This document shows, piece after piece, positions 1 through 5,535 of a DNA stretch of 6,118 bases (positions within the stretch are counted from its first letter, which is position 1; each line of letters begins with the position of its first letter). The DNA is from an uncultured Ruminococcus sp. (GTDB lineage Bacteria > Bacillota > Clostridia > Oscillospirales > Acutalibacteraceae). The stretch covers positions 1-6,118 of the forward strand of contig CACYDB010000013.1 of assembly GCA_902773035.1 (NCBI GenBank), given 5' to 3'. Below the pieces are notes generated by a model, which searched no databases, was not told the DNA's origin, and saw nothing but the letters and a program-made list of their open reading frames with translations. The position numbers were made by a program, and so were the translations under genes.

Positions 1-362
1 AGATCGCTACAGAGGCTGAGTTCTTCTGCTTCGGTACTAACGACCTTACACAGATGACATTCGGCTTCAGCCGTGACGACGCCGGCAAGTTCCTCGAGGC
101 CTACTATGACGCTAAGATCTTTGAGAACGATCCGTTCGCTAAGCTCGACCAGACAGGCGTTGGTCAGCTTATGGAAATGGCTATCGAAAAGGGTAAGGCT
201 ACACGTCCTGAGCTCCACTGCGGTATCTGCGGTGAGCACGGCGGCGATCCTTCATCCGTTGAGTTCTGCCATAAGATCGGTCTTGATTATGTATCCTGCT
301 CACCGTTCCGCGTTCCCATCGCGAGACTCGCTGCCGCTCAGGCCGCTATTGCTGATAAATAA
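1..362 (+). CDS. ppdK: Pyruvate, phosphate dikinase, C-terminal part (5' end outside window)
   Basis: This is the last 119 codons of pyruvate,phosphate dikinase, read in frame from position 3 to a TAA at 360-362. The cytosolic enzyme interconverts pyruvate + ATP + Pi and PEP + AMP + PPi; in many anaerobic Clostridia it works in PPi-linked glycolysis or PEP formation. The fragment belongs to the PEP/pyruvate-binding TIM barrel. It contains FGTNDLTQ, whose Asn and Asp correspond to the substrate/Mg-binding N768/D769 of the C. symbiosum enzyme, and GICGEHGGDP, whose Cys (codon 228-230) corresponds to the catalytic acid/base C831. The 62-residue spacing between that Asp and Cys is exactly preserved. 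The end (SCSPFRVPIARLAAAQAA) is the normal family C-terminus, so the gene is intact as far as seen. An ATG at 54 is internal methionine, not a start. A strong terminator follows, so it is probably the last gene of its transcript. Confidence 0.97.
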   Translation, partial: IATEAEFFCFGTNDLTQMTFGFSRDDAGKFLEAYYDAKIFENDPFAKLDQTGVGQLMEMAIEKGKATRPELHCGICGEHGGDPSSVEFCHKIGLDYVSCSPFRVPIARLAAAQAAIADK

Positions 363-428
363 TCAGAACTTTAATAATTTCGTTTTTATACAGTAAACAG
401 TAAACAAATAAACGACAAAAACGAATCC

Positions 429-455
429 GGGGGCTGTCAGATGACAGCCCCCTTT
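429..455 (+). terminator. Rho-independent terminator of ppdK
   Basis: A perfect 10-bp GC-rich stem (429-438 with 443-452, GGGGGCTGTC/GACAGCCCCC) has a 4-nt AGAT loop and is followed by TTT then ACAAAAA. It starts 66 nt after the ppdK stop. The U-tract is short but the stem is very strong. An A-rich stretch just upstream could give weak termination in the opposite direction, but no minus-strand gene needs it here. Confidence 0.88.
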
Positions 456-471
456 ACAAAAAGAGAGAAGT

Positions 472-531
472 TTGAAAAAATTTTTAAAAAACAGGTATAG
501 GATTGCTCATTTATTTCGTCTATATTATTAG
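472..531 (+). promoter_or_regulatory. Candidate promoter region for the secreted FN3 protein gene
   Basis: The AT-rich interval between the ppdK terminator and the next gene should hold that gene's promoter. Two weak sigma-A-like pairs can be read: TTGAAA (472-477) with TATAGG (496-501) at an 18-bp spacing, and TTGCTC (503-508) with TATTAG (526-531) at 17 bp. Neither is a close consensus match, and AT-rich DNA produces such matches by chance. The placement is supported mainly by the terminator upstream and the gene start downstream. No operator or riboswitch was recognised. Confidence 0.3.
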
Positions 532-559
532 AGGGGTATAAAAGGAAGATATGCAAAGA

Positions 560-564
560 AGGAG
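560..564 (+). promoter_or_regulatory. Ribosome binding site that fixes the GTG start at 574
   Basis: AGGAG, within GAAGGAG, lies 9 nt upstream of GTG 574-576, an ideal spacing. The residues from that GTG form a textbook signal peptide, which supports GTG rather than a later ATG as the start. The site also lies inside a small 8-codon reading frame (551-577) that ends across the GTG. Confidence 0.8.
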
Positions 565-573
565 CGGATTACT

Positions 574-1725
574 GTGAAAAAGATCATCAAAAAAGGTTTA
601 TTGTTTAGTTCTTGTATTATTATGCTGATGACGCCATTCTCCGTCAACGCTGCGAAATCATCCGTTCGCGGCGTTAAAGTCACGTTGAAAGCAGTAAACA
701 CAGTTAAGGGAGTAAGACTCAGCTGGAACAAAACAAAAGCTAAGGCTTTTACTGTTCAGAGAAAGTCGGGAAGTAAGTTTAAGACAATAAAAAAGTTAAA
801 CGGAAAATACAGCTATACAGATAAAAACGTAAAATCGGGCACGAAATATTCATATCGTGTTTTGGCAAACGCTTCCGCGTCTAATACAAAGAAAATCATC
901 AGATTATCTCAACCTGTGATAAAACATATCGGCGCAGGCGATCTTGAAGGAATGACTATAAATTGGGAAAAGGTCAAGGGCGCTAAAAAATATGAAATTT
1001 ATAAATCTGAAATTAAGGGTAAAAAAGCTTCATACAAGAAAATCGGAACTTCCGGCAACAACTATTTTTCTTTTAACGAAAAATCAGGACAACCGTCCAA
1101 CTATAAAATAAGAGCGGTAAACGGCAGTTATAAAAGCGCGTTATCAAAGCTCCAAAAATACACTCATATGGAGAGAGTTAACCTGAACACAGCGATTAAT
1201 TCCGAATATGACGGAATAAGCGTTACATGGGACAGCGTTAAAGGAGCGTCGGAATATTATCTTTATAAGGCGGCAGGGGAATCGGAGGATTTCAAACAGG
1301 TAGCTGTCATAACCAAGATAAATACCGCTTACACAGAATCAGGTTTAAAAATCAACTACTGCGAATATGAGGATAAGGATGTTACAGACGGAGAAACATA
1401 CAAGTATTATGTGACTTATAAAGCGGGTGACAATATCAGTAAAGAGGATAATACCTCAATAATCATTTATAAGCCGTATGATAAGATACTTAATCTCAAT
1501 GTCGGTGATACCGATGAAAGTTTGCTTGACTTTACTTTTGACGGTGATTTTGGAACACTTATAAGCGTAAAATCGTCTGATGAAGGCGTGGTATATGTTG
1601 AAAAAACAGACGATAAAAAGGCGATTATCAATGCTGTTTCTCATGGCGAGGCTTATATTGATGTTGTGTATAGCACCGAATATAACGAAGGATATCAAAT
1701 AAGGTATAAGATACAGGTTGAATAA
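574..1725 (+). CDS. Secreted protein with three FN3-like domains and a C-terminal Big2-like domain
   Basis: A 383-residue exported protein of unknown specific function. Residues 1-26 are a type I signal peptide: a lysine-rich start (MKKIIKK), a hydrophobic core, and a likely cut after VNA. Cys14 sits inside the core without a lipobox, so a lipoprotein is unlikely. Three FN3-like beta-sandwich units follow at about 33-100, 112-195 and 201-300. Each has the pattern 'G-x-x-(L/I/V)-x-W-x-x-V/T-K-x-A-x-x-(Y/F)' and a late 'Y-x-Y-x-V/I' strand. Residues about 303-383 resemble a bacterial Ig-like group 2 domain (SSDEGVVYVE, then AVSHGEAYIDVVY). There is no catalytic motif, LPXTG sorting signal, dockerin or S-layer domain, so it is probably released or held non-covalently at the surface. 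FN3/Big modules usually mediate adhesion or spacing. It stands alone, between terminators, and is clearly AT-richer than its neighbours (about 30% GC in one sampled line versus 53-58% in lines of the other blocks), suggesting recent acquisition. Confidence 0.85.
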   Translation: MKKIIKKGLLFSSCIIMLMTPFSVNAAKSSVRGVKVTLKAVNTVKGVRLSWNKTKAKAFTVQRKSGSKFKTIKKLNGKYSYTDKNVKSGTKYSYRVLANASASNTKKIIRLSQPVIKHIGAGDLEGMTINWEKVKGAKKYEIYKSEIKGKKASYKKIGTSGNNYFSFNEKSGQPSNYKIRAVNGSYKSALSKLQKYTHMERVNLNTAINSEYDGISVTWDSVKGASEYYLYKAAGESEDFKQVAVITKINTAYTESGLKINYCEYEDKDVTDGETYKYYVTYKAGDNISKEDNTSIIIYKPYDKILNLNVGDTDESLLDFTFDGDFGTLISVKSSDEGVVYVEKTDDKKAIINAVSHGEAYIDVVYSTEYNEGYQIRYKIQVE

Positions 1726-1780
1726 ATCTGCGTTTATACACTTATATATAATACAATAAAAGCGAATAAGGCTAAAGAAA

Positions 1781-1811
1781 CCTCCCGCGGAAAATCCGCG
1801 GGAGGTCTTTT
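1781..1811 (+). terminator. Bidirectional terminator shared by the FN3 gene and the tail operon
   Basis: A perfect 11-bp stem (1781-1791 with 1795-1805, CCTCCCGCGGA/TCCGCGGGAGG) with a 3-nt loop lies between two convergent genes. It is followed by TCTTTTCT on the plus strand and by TTTCTTT on the minus strand, so it can stop transcripts from both sides. It sits 55 nt after the FN3 gene stop and 18 nt after the tail-fibre stop. It is the only terminator seen for the minus-strand operon. Confidence 0.88.
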
Positions 1812-1823
1812 CTATATATTCTG

Positions 1824-2285
1824 TTATCTGAACGCCAGAAGAATATACCTCGAGTTGTTCTCGTTGAGGTTGTATTTTACGCCGTTGGAGGCGGCTGTAT
1901 TCTGGTTTATGATCACGCTTGTGCCCGAAATCGAGATTCCGCCGCTGATACCGTTCGGCGCCGCTATCGCCGCGTATACGTCGGTGTAGCTTCCGTTGTA
2001 CTTTGTGAGCGGAGCCTCTATCTTGTACATTATCGCGAGCTTTGGCGCGAAGCCTACGTTTACAGACGCGGTCTGCATTCCGTTGCCGAGAATCACGCTC
2101 GAGGTAAACGGCTCGCTTACTCTCCCCTTTTCCGCTGAGGTAAGGTGAGCGGTTGAGTCTGAGGTATGGTTGTAAACCGCGGAATCGAGAATTTCGTTGT
2201 CCGCGACGAAATCGGCTCGTTTGGGAATATCGGTTCCGAGCCAGCTGTTGAGCTGTAGATGAGGGGTTTTATTTGTTGATGGCAT
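1824..2285 (-). CDS. Short phage tail fibre / receptor-binding protein
   Basis: A 153-residue protein, last in the tail operon, where the host-recognition fibre normally lies. Residues 7-36 (TPHLQLNSWLGTDIPKRADF...) resemble the particle-attachment segment of Clostridia prophage fibres. Residues 40-56 carry the H-x-x-D-x-x-x-H-L-T-x-x-E-K motif typical of those fibres. From about 61 on there is a beta-rich tip: GNG, a 'VGFAPKLAIMYK' strand typical of fibre tip domains (GF-x-P-x-hydrophobic), and a C-terminal 'Y-x-L-L-A-F-R' strand. Most fibres are much longer; this one joins attachment segment and tip with almost no shaft. AAAGGAAGG (2292-2300) is 6 nt from the ATG, and the gap to the previous gene is 17 nt. 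No fibre-assembly chaperone follows. I infer it binds the target surface, probably as a trimer; the ligand cannot be read. Confidence 0.75.
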   Translation of the reverse strand: MPSTNKTPHLQLNSWLGTDIPKRADFVADNEILDSAVYNHTSDSTAHLTSAEKGRVSEPFTSSVILGNGMQTASVNVGFAPKLAIMYKIEAPLTKYNGSYTDVYAAIAAPNGISGGISISGTSVIINQNTAASNGVKYNLNENNSRYILLAFR

Positions 2286-2302
2286 AATTATCCTTCCTTT
2301 TC

Positions 2303-2863
2303 TTAATTATCAATTTGGTTCCATGATCTTCCGAGTCCGTCGAGGAACGAGAAGCTGTAGTTTCTTGAGTCGAGCGTATTGAAGCTTGTGCCGCCAAAGA
2401 ATACGTCGCATCGACAATGCGAAGGCAGAAACTGCTTTATCTGTTCCTCAAGCCATTTTTCGATTGTGTCGCTGAAGCTGTCGTACACCATAACGGATAT
2501 GTATTCTATAGCGGGATGCTCGGTCAGGAGATAGTTTTCTGTGCCGAGGCTGAACATAAATTTCTCAAAGTCGGCTACTGTGTGCGACGAGCTGTTGAGC
2601 GAGAATCTGGATATAAGCATATCCTTTCTTTCGTCGAGGGTGTAGCCGCTTCTTGTGTATCCGAAAAGCTTTTCTCTGTCCTCAATCCCGCTTTGTGCTG
2701 ACGTTGAAATAAAGCTGAGGGCAAAGGTATCGTCGATTCTGTCTCTGTGATAATCGAGCGCCGCGGCGTAGGCTTTGAGCTCCTTTGACACGTTTGACGA
2801 GTCGGACGTGTTGTAAAGCTGAGTCGGGCCGAGGGCTGATTTCATTGATTGAAGCGCTGTCAT
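2303..2863 (-). CDS. YmfQ/DUF2313-family baseplate protein (P2 gpI / Mu gp48-like)
   Basis: A 186-residue baseplate protein of the YmfQ/DUF2313 group, which in contractile tails links wedge to fibre and normally sits between gpJ-like and fibre genes, as here. Family features, counted from the upstream TTG (subtract 2 for the ATG used here): an N-terminal helix, GIEDREKLFGY (61-71), a helical middle with LDERKDMLISRF (78-89), a segment about fibre-side geometry (HPAIEYISVMVYDS, 118-131) and QFLPSHCRCDVFFGG (146-160). The last 27 residues are three tandem near-10-residue units of form S-(F/W)-x-x-(L/I)-D. The frame can be opened to a TTG at 2869, but that leaves only 1 nt after AGGTGG; ATG 2861-2863 is 7 nt from it and is preferred. 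The gap to the J-like gene's stop is 2 nt, so translation is likely coupled. Confidence 0.82.
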   Translation of the reverse strand: MTALQSMKSALGPTQLYNTSDSSNVSKELKAYAAALDYHRDRIDDTFALSFISTSAQSGIEDREKLFGYTRSGYTLDERKDMLISRFSLNSSSHTVADFEKFMFSLGTENYLLTEHPAIEYISVMVYDSFSDTIEKWLEEQIKQFLPSHCRCDVFFGGTSFNTLDSRNYSFSFLDGLGRSWNQIDN

Positions 2864-2865
2864 AA

Positions 2866-3933
2866 TCAATCCACCTGCTGCTCAACGTGAAGCTCGCTCA
2901 GTACGGGGAAGTCGTCGGAGTTGACCTCGCATCTGTTCTGATAATTGCCGATCCACCTGTAGTCAAAGACTCCCTCGGAGCTGATCACGGCGCTTCCGAT
3001 GTGGTTTTCGTACACCGACTCGCCGATATCGAGGCAGTCGAGGAAGCTGTTGATGCTGTTTCTGATGTTTTGCGTCGCTGTCTCAAGACTGTATCCGGGC
3101 TTTAAGATGACCTCTACTCCCACGGTGAAGCTGACGGGACTCGCGCTGAATACCTGAATGTCAACGTTGAGCTCACGCTCGCGTCCGATAAGCTCTCTGA
3201 CCTGATTGACGAGGGCTTCACTTGAAGCTTCTCGCTGTGAGGCGATGTAGACGTCAACGGTGCCCTCTCCCCTCGCCCTCGGCACGACGTTGGCTGAGGT
3301 CACGCCCTCTACGGATAGCGCGAGGTTTCTGTAGTAAGCGGCGTTTGTGCCGTTGGAAATGTATTTGTAAGCCTCGAGAATACGCTTTCTGAGATGGTCG
3401 TCGGTCTCGCCGTCACAGCCGCCGTTGATCGCGTAGAGGTTGTTGACTCTGTCGATTCCGACGATGTTGGTGACGAGGACGTTGACAGTATTCGGAGCGG
3501 CGTTACCCGCTGTTCCGCCCTCTATAGCCTCGCAGGGCGCGGAGATCTCAGTCCTACCGATTCTGAGGGTGACCTCGGCTGTTGTTGAATAGCGCGAGCC
3601 GTCGGAGCCGCCCGTTGAGACAACGGTTCCTGCGGGAATGGTGATGTTGTTCTCGGCGACCGTATTTGAGATGAACTTGACAAGACCTCTCGCCTTTACG
3701 GGAGCGAGGCGTTCTATGCCTCTGTCGGAGGCGTGCAGGTCGAGGTACTCGCCTGTCGCGGTGAGCGGTGAGATCTGACGCTTGACAAAGTCAAGGTTGA
3801 TTTCGTTGTTGTAAATCTCGCCCGCGAGCACCTTCATACGAATGTCAATATCCGACAGCTCGGGTACGGCGTAGCCCGTTAGCTCCTCATACTTGCTTTT
3901 CATACGGGCTAATATTGTTTCATAATTATCCAT
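2866..3933 (-). CDS. Baseplate J-like protein (P2 gpJ / Mu gp47 family)
   Basis: A 355-residue wedge protein of the baseplate_J family, a hallmark of contractile tails (phages, tailocins, other contractile injection systems). It forms the baseplate periphery and triggers sheath contraction. Visible features: a helical N-terminus (1-55), GEYLDLHASDRGIER (61-75), a beta region with 'ITIPAGTVVSTGG' (97-109) and 'AIEGGTAGNAAPNTV' (136-150), and the family signature GGCDGETDDHLRKRIL (171-186). Then come 'GVTSANVVPRARGEGTVDVYI' features (about 210-230) and a mixed C-terminal domain. Length is normal. It starts at ATG 3933 with AGAGG 9 nt upstream and overlaps the gp25-like gene by 8 nt, so the two are likely co-translated. 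The family is very clear; no truncation or missing segment is seen. Confidence 0.95.
   Translation of the reverse strand: MDNYETILARMKSKYEELTGYAVPELSDIDIRMKVLAGEIYNNEINLDFVKRQISPLTATGEYLDLHASDRGIERLAPVKARGLVKFISNTVAENNITIPAGTVVSTGGSDGSRYSTTAEVTLRIGRTEISAPCEAIEGGTAGNAAPNTVNVLVTNIVGIDRVNNLYAINGGCDGETDDHLRKRILEAYKYISNGTNAAYYRNLALSVEGVTSANVVPRARGEGTVDVYIASQREASSEALVNQVRELIGRERELNVDIQVFSASPVSFTVGVEVILKPGYSLETATQNIRNSINSFLDCLDIGESVYENHIGSAVISSEGVFDYRWIGNYQNRCEVNSDDFPVLSELHVEQQVD
2871..2876 (-). promoter_or_regulatory. Ribosome binding site deciding the start of the YmfQ/DUF2313 gene
   Basis: AGGTGG on the minus strand ends 7 nt before ATG 2863-2861 but only 1 nt before the alternative TTG at 2869-2867. 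The ATG is therefore the better start. The site lies inside the 3' end of the baseplate J-like gene. Confidence 0.7.
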
Positions 3934-4267
3934 AAATCAGAACCTCTCTTTCATAGTTTTTGAATCCGTCGTTGACCTTGAGCAAGGCGTAAAGACGGTT
4001 GCCTGACGCGCGGTGACCCAAGACCTCGACGGAGCATCCGCTGCCTATCAGGCACTCATTGAGTATCATTTCGAGCGAGGCGGGGGTATCTCTTTGAGGA
4101 TCAAAGCCGTTTTCAAAGGCTCCGAGGTTTCTGTCGTAAATGAAGCTTCCCTTCGGAGCGGTGAGAGCGATTTTGATTTTCTGGATTATCTCGTCAACGC
4201 CTGTGAGCGTTATAGGATTTCCGCCTTTGCCGATAACGATATCGCGGTTATAAAGCTTAATATCCAT
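3926..4267 (-). CDS. GPW/gp25-family baseplate wedge protein
   Basis: A 113-residue protein of the GPW/gp25 family, alternatively the related XkdS/DUF2634 group. The family name recalls T4 gp25, but members are structural: they join the sheath's first ring to the wedges. Visible features: a short beta start (MDIKLYNRDIVIGKGGNPIT), a helix 'VDEIIQKIKIAL' (24-35), then PKGSFIYDRNLGAF (39-51), which contains the G-x-F/W-x-x-(D/N)-x-x-x-G core typical of the family, and a second helix with 'SLEMILNECLI' (64-74). Size and position just before the J-like gene match standard order. It begins 1 nt after the spike gene's TGA, with GAGG 7 nt upstream of the ATG, and overlaps the J-like gene by 8 nt. 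Choosing between GPW/gp25 and DUF2634 would need a profile search; the role is the same. Confidence 0.85.
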   Translation of the reverse strand: MDIKLYNRDIVIGKGGNPITLTGVDEIIQKIKIALTAPKGSFIYDRNLGAFENGFDPQRDTPASLEMILNECLIGSGCSVEVLGHRASGNRLYALLKVNDGFKNYEREVLIYG

Positions 4268-4268
4268 A

Positions 4269-4601
4269 TCAGTACCTCACTCCGTTGATGTAGACTCCGC
4301 CGTCGTTTTTGAGGACGATGCTCGCGCCGCCTGATGAGCTGAGCATAAGCTCGCCCGGACTGAGATCGTTTTCCTTAGCGATCGTTCCTAGGCAGACGTC
4401 GGAGCCTCCCGCGTTGATTACGACCGAGCCCTCTCCCGACGGCGCTGCCCAGCTTATTCCATACGGCGCGACTATCGGTATCGCCGCGAAGTCGCTTGAC
4501 GCGTTGATATGAACCTTGCCCTCGGACGAGGATTTGACCTGCCCTTTTTCAGCGGGCAGCTCGCCTACCGAGTTTTTTGTTACATAGTTAAGTATCCACA
4601 T
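4269..4601 (-). CDS. Very short gpV/Mu gp45-like baseplate spike protein
   Basis: A 110-residue protein in the position of the central spike, between hub and gp25-like genes. Residues 46-72 (PYGISWAAPSGEGSVVINAG..., ending CLG) and 83-108 (GELMLSSSGGASIVLKNDGGVYING) show alternating hydrophobic/glycine beta repeats. These resemble the C-terminal beta-helix of gpV and Mu gp45, which form a trimeric membrane-piercing needle under the hub. It is about half the length of P2 gpV or Mu gp45. The N-terminal OB fold is reduced or unrecognisable, and no histidine pair (HxH) lies near the C-terminus, where P2-type spikes bind iron. The size would also fit the XkdR/DUF2577 group, but the glycine-rich beta repeats favour a gpV/gp45-like call. 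The gene overlaps the hub gene by 14 nt, and GGGG lies 8 nt before the ATG. There is no sign of a frameshift or nearby remnant of a longer version. Confidence 0.7.
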   Translation of the reverse strand: MWILNYVTKNSVGELPAEKGQVKSSSEGKVHINASSDFAAIPIVAPYGISWAAPSGEGSVVINAGGSDVCLGTIAKENDLSPGELMLSSSGGASIVLKNDGGVYINGVRY

Positions 4602-5535
4602 TTGCCTGTCCCCTTTTCAGTGTTATTGATGTGTAGTCTCCCGACGGAGTTAATGAATAATAAAGGCTGCTTACGCGCAGGCTGTCGAGCTTGCCGAGGA
4701 GCTCGTCCTCTACCGCGGCTTTCGCGCCGAGGATATCGACGTATCTTCCCGGGCAGTTGAGCGTGACGACGTAAGCCTCCTTGTTTGAATTGTTGATAAT
4801 TGATTTTGCTATGCCGAGCGGCGTTGAGCGGTTGGATTCGTCGATGAACCTCTCGCGCCTGACTGAGCTTTCGGCAGACTCGGGATTTGAGGTAATGACT
4901 GAATAGCCGCCGTTCTCGGTGAGCTTTGAGTATACCCTTGTGATTGATTTGCAGAGTCTTTTATTTTCCTTTATGGAATTATAATTGATTCCGCTTTTGT
5001 TTGAGAATATGAGGGCTTTGTCGCTGTTTATGCCCTCGAAATCGGCGGTTCCGTCGGGATTTATCCTCGGCTTTTTGCCGAAGGCTTTACTGCAGAAGGT
5101 GTAGAGTACCTGCCAGTTTGTTGAGCCCTTGGCAACGTTCATTCCGCCGAAAAGCGTTTTGTCGGCGCCCGTGTAAGCGGTGAGTCCGAACGGCTTCAGA
5201 TGGTTGAGGAAGATCACCGACGTGGATACCTCGCTGTAGGATACGGGACGGCTTTCGTTATCGAGCAACGCCGCCGCCATACTTCTGGCGTTGACCTTTG
5301 TGTACAGTCTGCCACCGTCGAAGCAGCGACGTATCTCGTCGATAATGCCGCTGAAAATCACACTGCCGTCGTCGCGGACGGTGATGAGCTCGGCGTTATC
5401 AATTGAAGCCGCGCCCGAGAATGTGACCGAAATATCGTCGGCGGGGATATCCTCGTCAATGTTCATATTAAAATAGAGCGGCGAGTCGAGCTCGGCGATT
5501 CTTGTTTTATTTTTCTCAAAAAGAAATTTCAGCAT
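4588..5535 (-). CDS. Tail hub protein (gpD / XkdQ-like, T4 gp27 fold expected)
   Basis: A 315-residue protein of the late-control gene D/XkdQ group, expected to form the trimeric hub joining the tail tube to the spike. Evidence: an N-terminal beta domain with 'DDGSVIFSGIIDEI' (55-68), then 'GGRLYTKVNARSMAAALLDNES' (74-95), a pattern I recognise from Clostridia hub proteins. A 'GSTNWQVLYTFCSKAFG' segment (137-153), a hinge, and a C-terminal beta domain with 'PGRYVDILGAKAAVEDELLG' (264-283) and 'LTPSGDYTSITLKRG' follow. No NlpC/P60, peptidase or lysozyme domain is fused, unlike some larger hubs, so cell-wall degradation must come from another component or is absent. The ATG at 5535 has a weak GAGAGTGAG-type upstream site and overlaps the LysM gene by 7 nt, suggesting coupling. 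The family call is by pattern; an HHpred search would settle it. Confidence 0.8.
   Translation of the reverse strand: MLKFLFEKNKTRIAELDSPLYFNMNIDEDIPADDISVTFSGAASIDNAELITVRDDGSVIFSGIIDEIRRCFDGGRLYTKVNARSMAAALLDNESRPVSYSEVSTSVIFLNHLKPFGLTAYTGADKTLFGGMNVAKGSTNWQVLYTFCSKAFGKKPRINPDGTADFEGINSDKALIFSNKSGINYNSIKENKRLCKSITRVYSKLTENGGYSVITSNPESAESSVRRERFIDESNRSTPLGIAKSIINNSNKEAYVVTLNCPGRYVDILGAKAAVEDELLGKLDSLRVSSLYYSLTPSGDYTSITLKRGQANVDT

Noticed and set aside
73..396. Second long plus-strand frame overlapping ppdK.
   Set aside because: It is a +1 shadow of ppdK, with low-complexity Ser/Arg/Leu content and no homology pattern.
363..573. Riboswitch, tRNA or attachment site between ppdK and the FN3 gene.
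   Set aside because: Apart from the terminator hairpin there is only AT-rich sequence; no tRNA cloverleaf, conserved riboswitch core or repeat matching another part of the window was found by eye.
1456..1698. Minus-strand frame inside the FN3 gene.
   Set aside because: It is antisense to a gene with a clear signal peptide and domains, and has no ribosome binding site or recognisable protein pattern.
1824..1900. Diversity-generating retroelement target at the fibre 3' end: several AAC codons close together, with a hairpin just downstream of the stop.
   Set aside because: No template repeat or reverse transcriptase is visible, the tip is not a C-type lectin, and the hairpin has terminator features (T-rich flanks, 3-nt loop) in place of the DGR-type loop. 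The AAC codons simply encode an Asn-rich loop.
2864..2869. TTG start for the YmfQ/DUF2313 gene.
   Set aside because: The AGGTGG site is only 1 nt from the TTG but 7 nt from the ATG at 2863, and the two extra residues add nothing recognisable.
4013..4288. Plus-strand frames opposite the tail genes (for example 4013-4288, 2417-2701, 2887-3105, 3394-3588, 4309-4760, 5200-5476, 5875-6072).
   Set aside because: They lie antisense to well-recognised baseplate genes, have no good ribosome binding sites, and their residue content mirrors the opposite strand.
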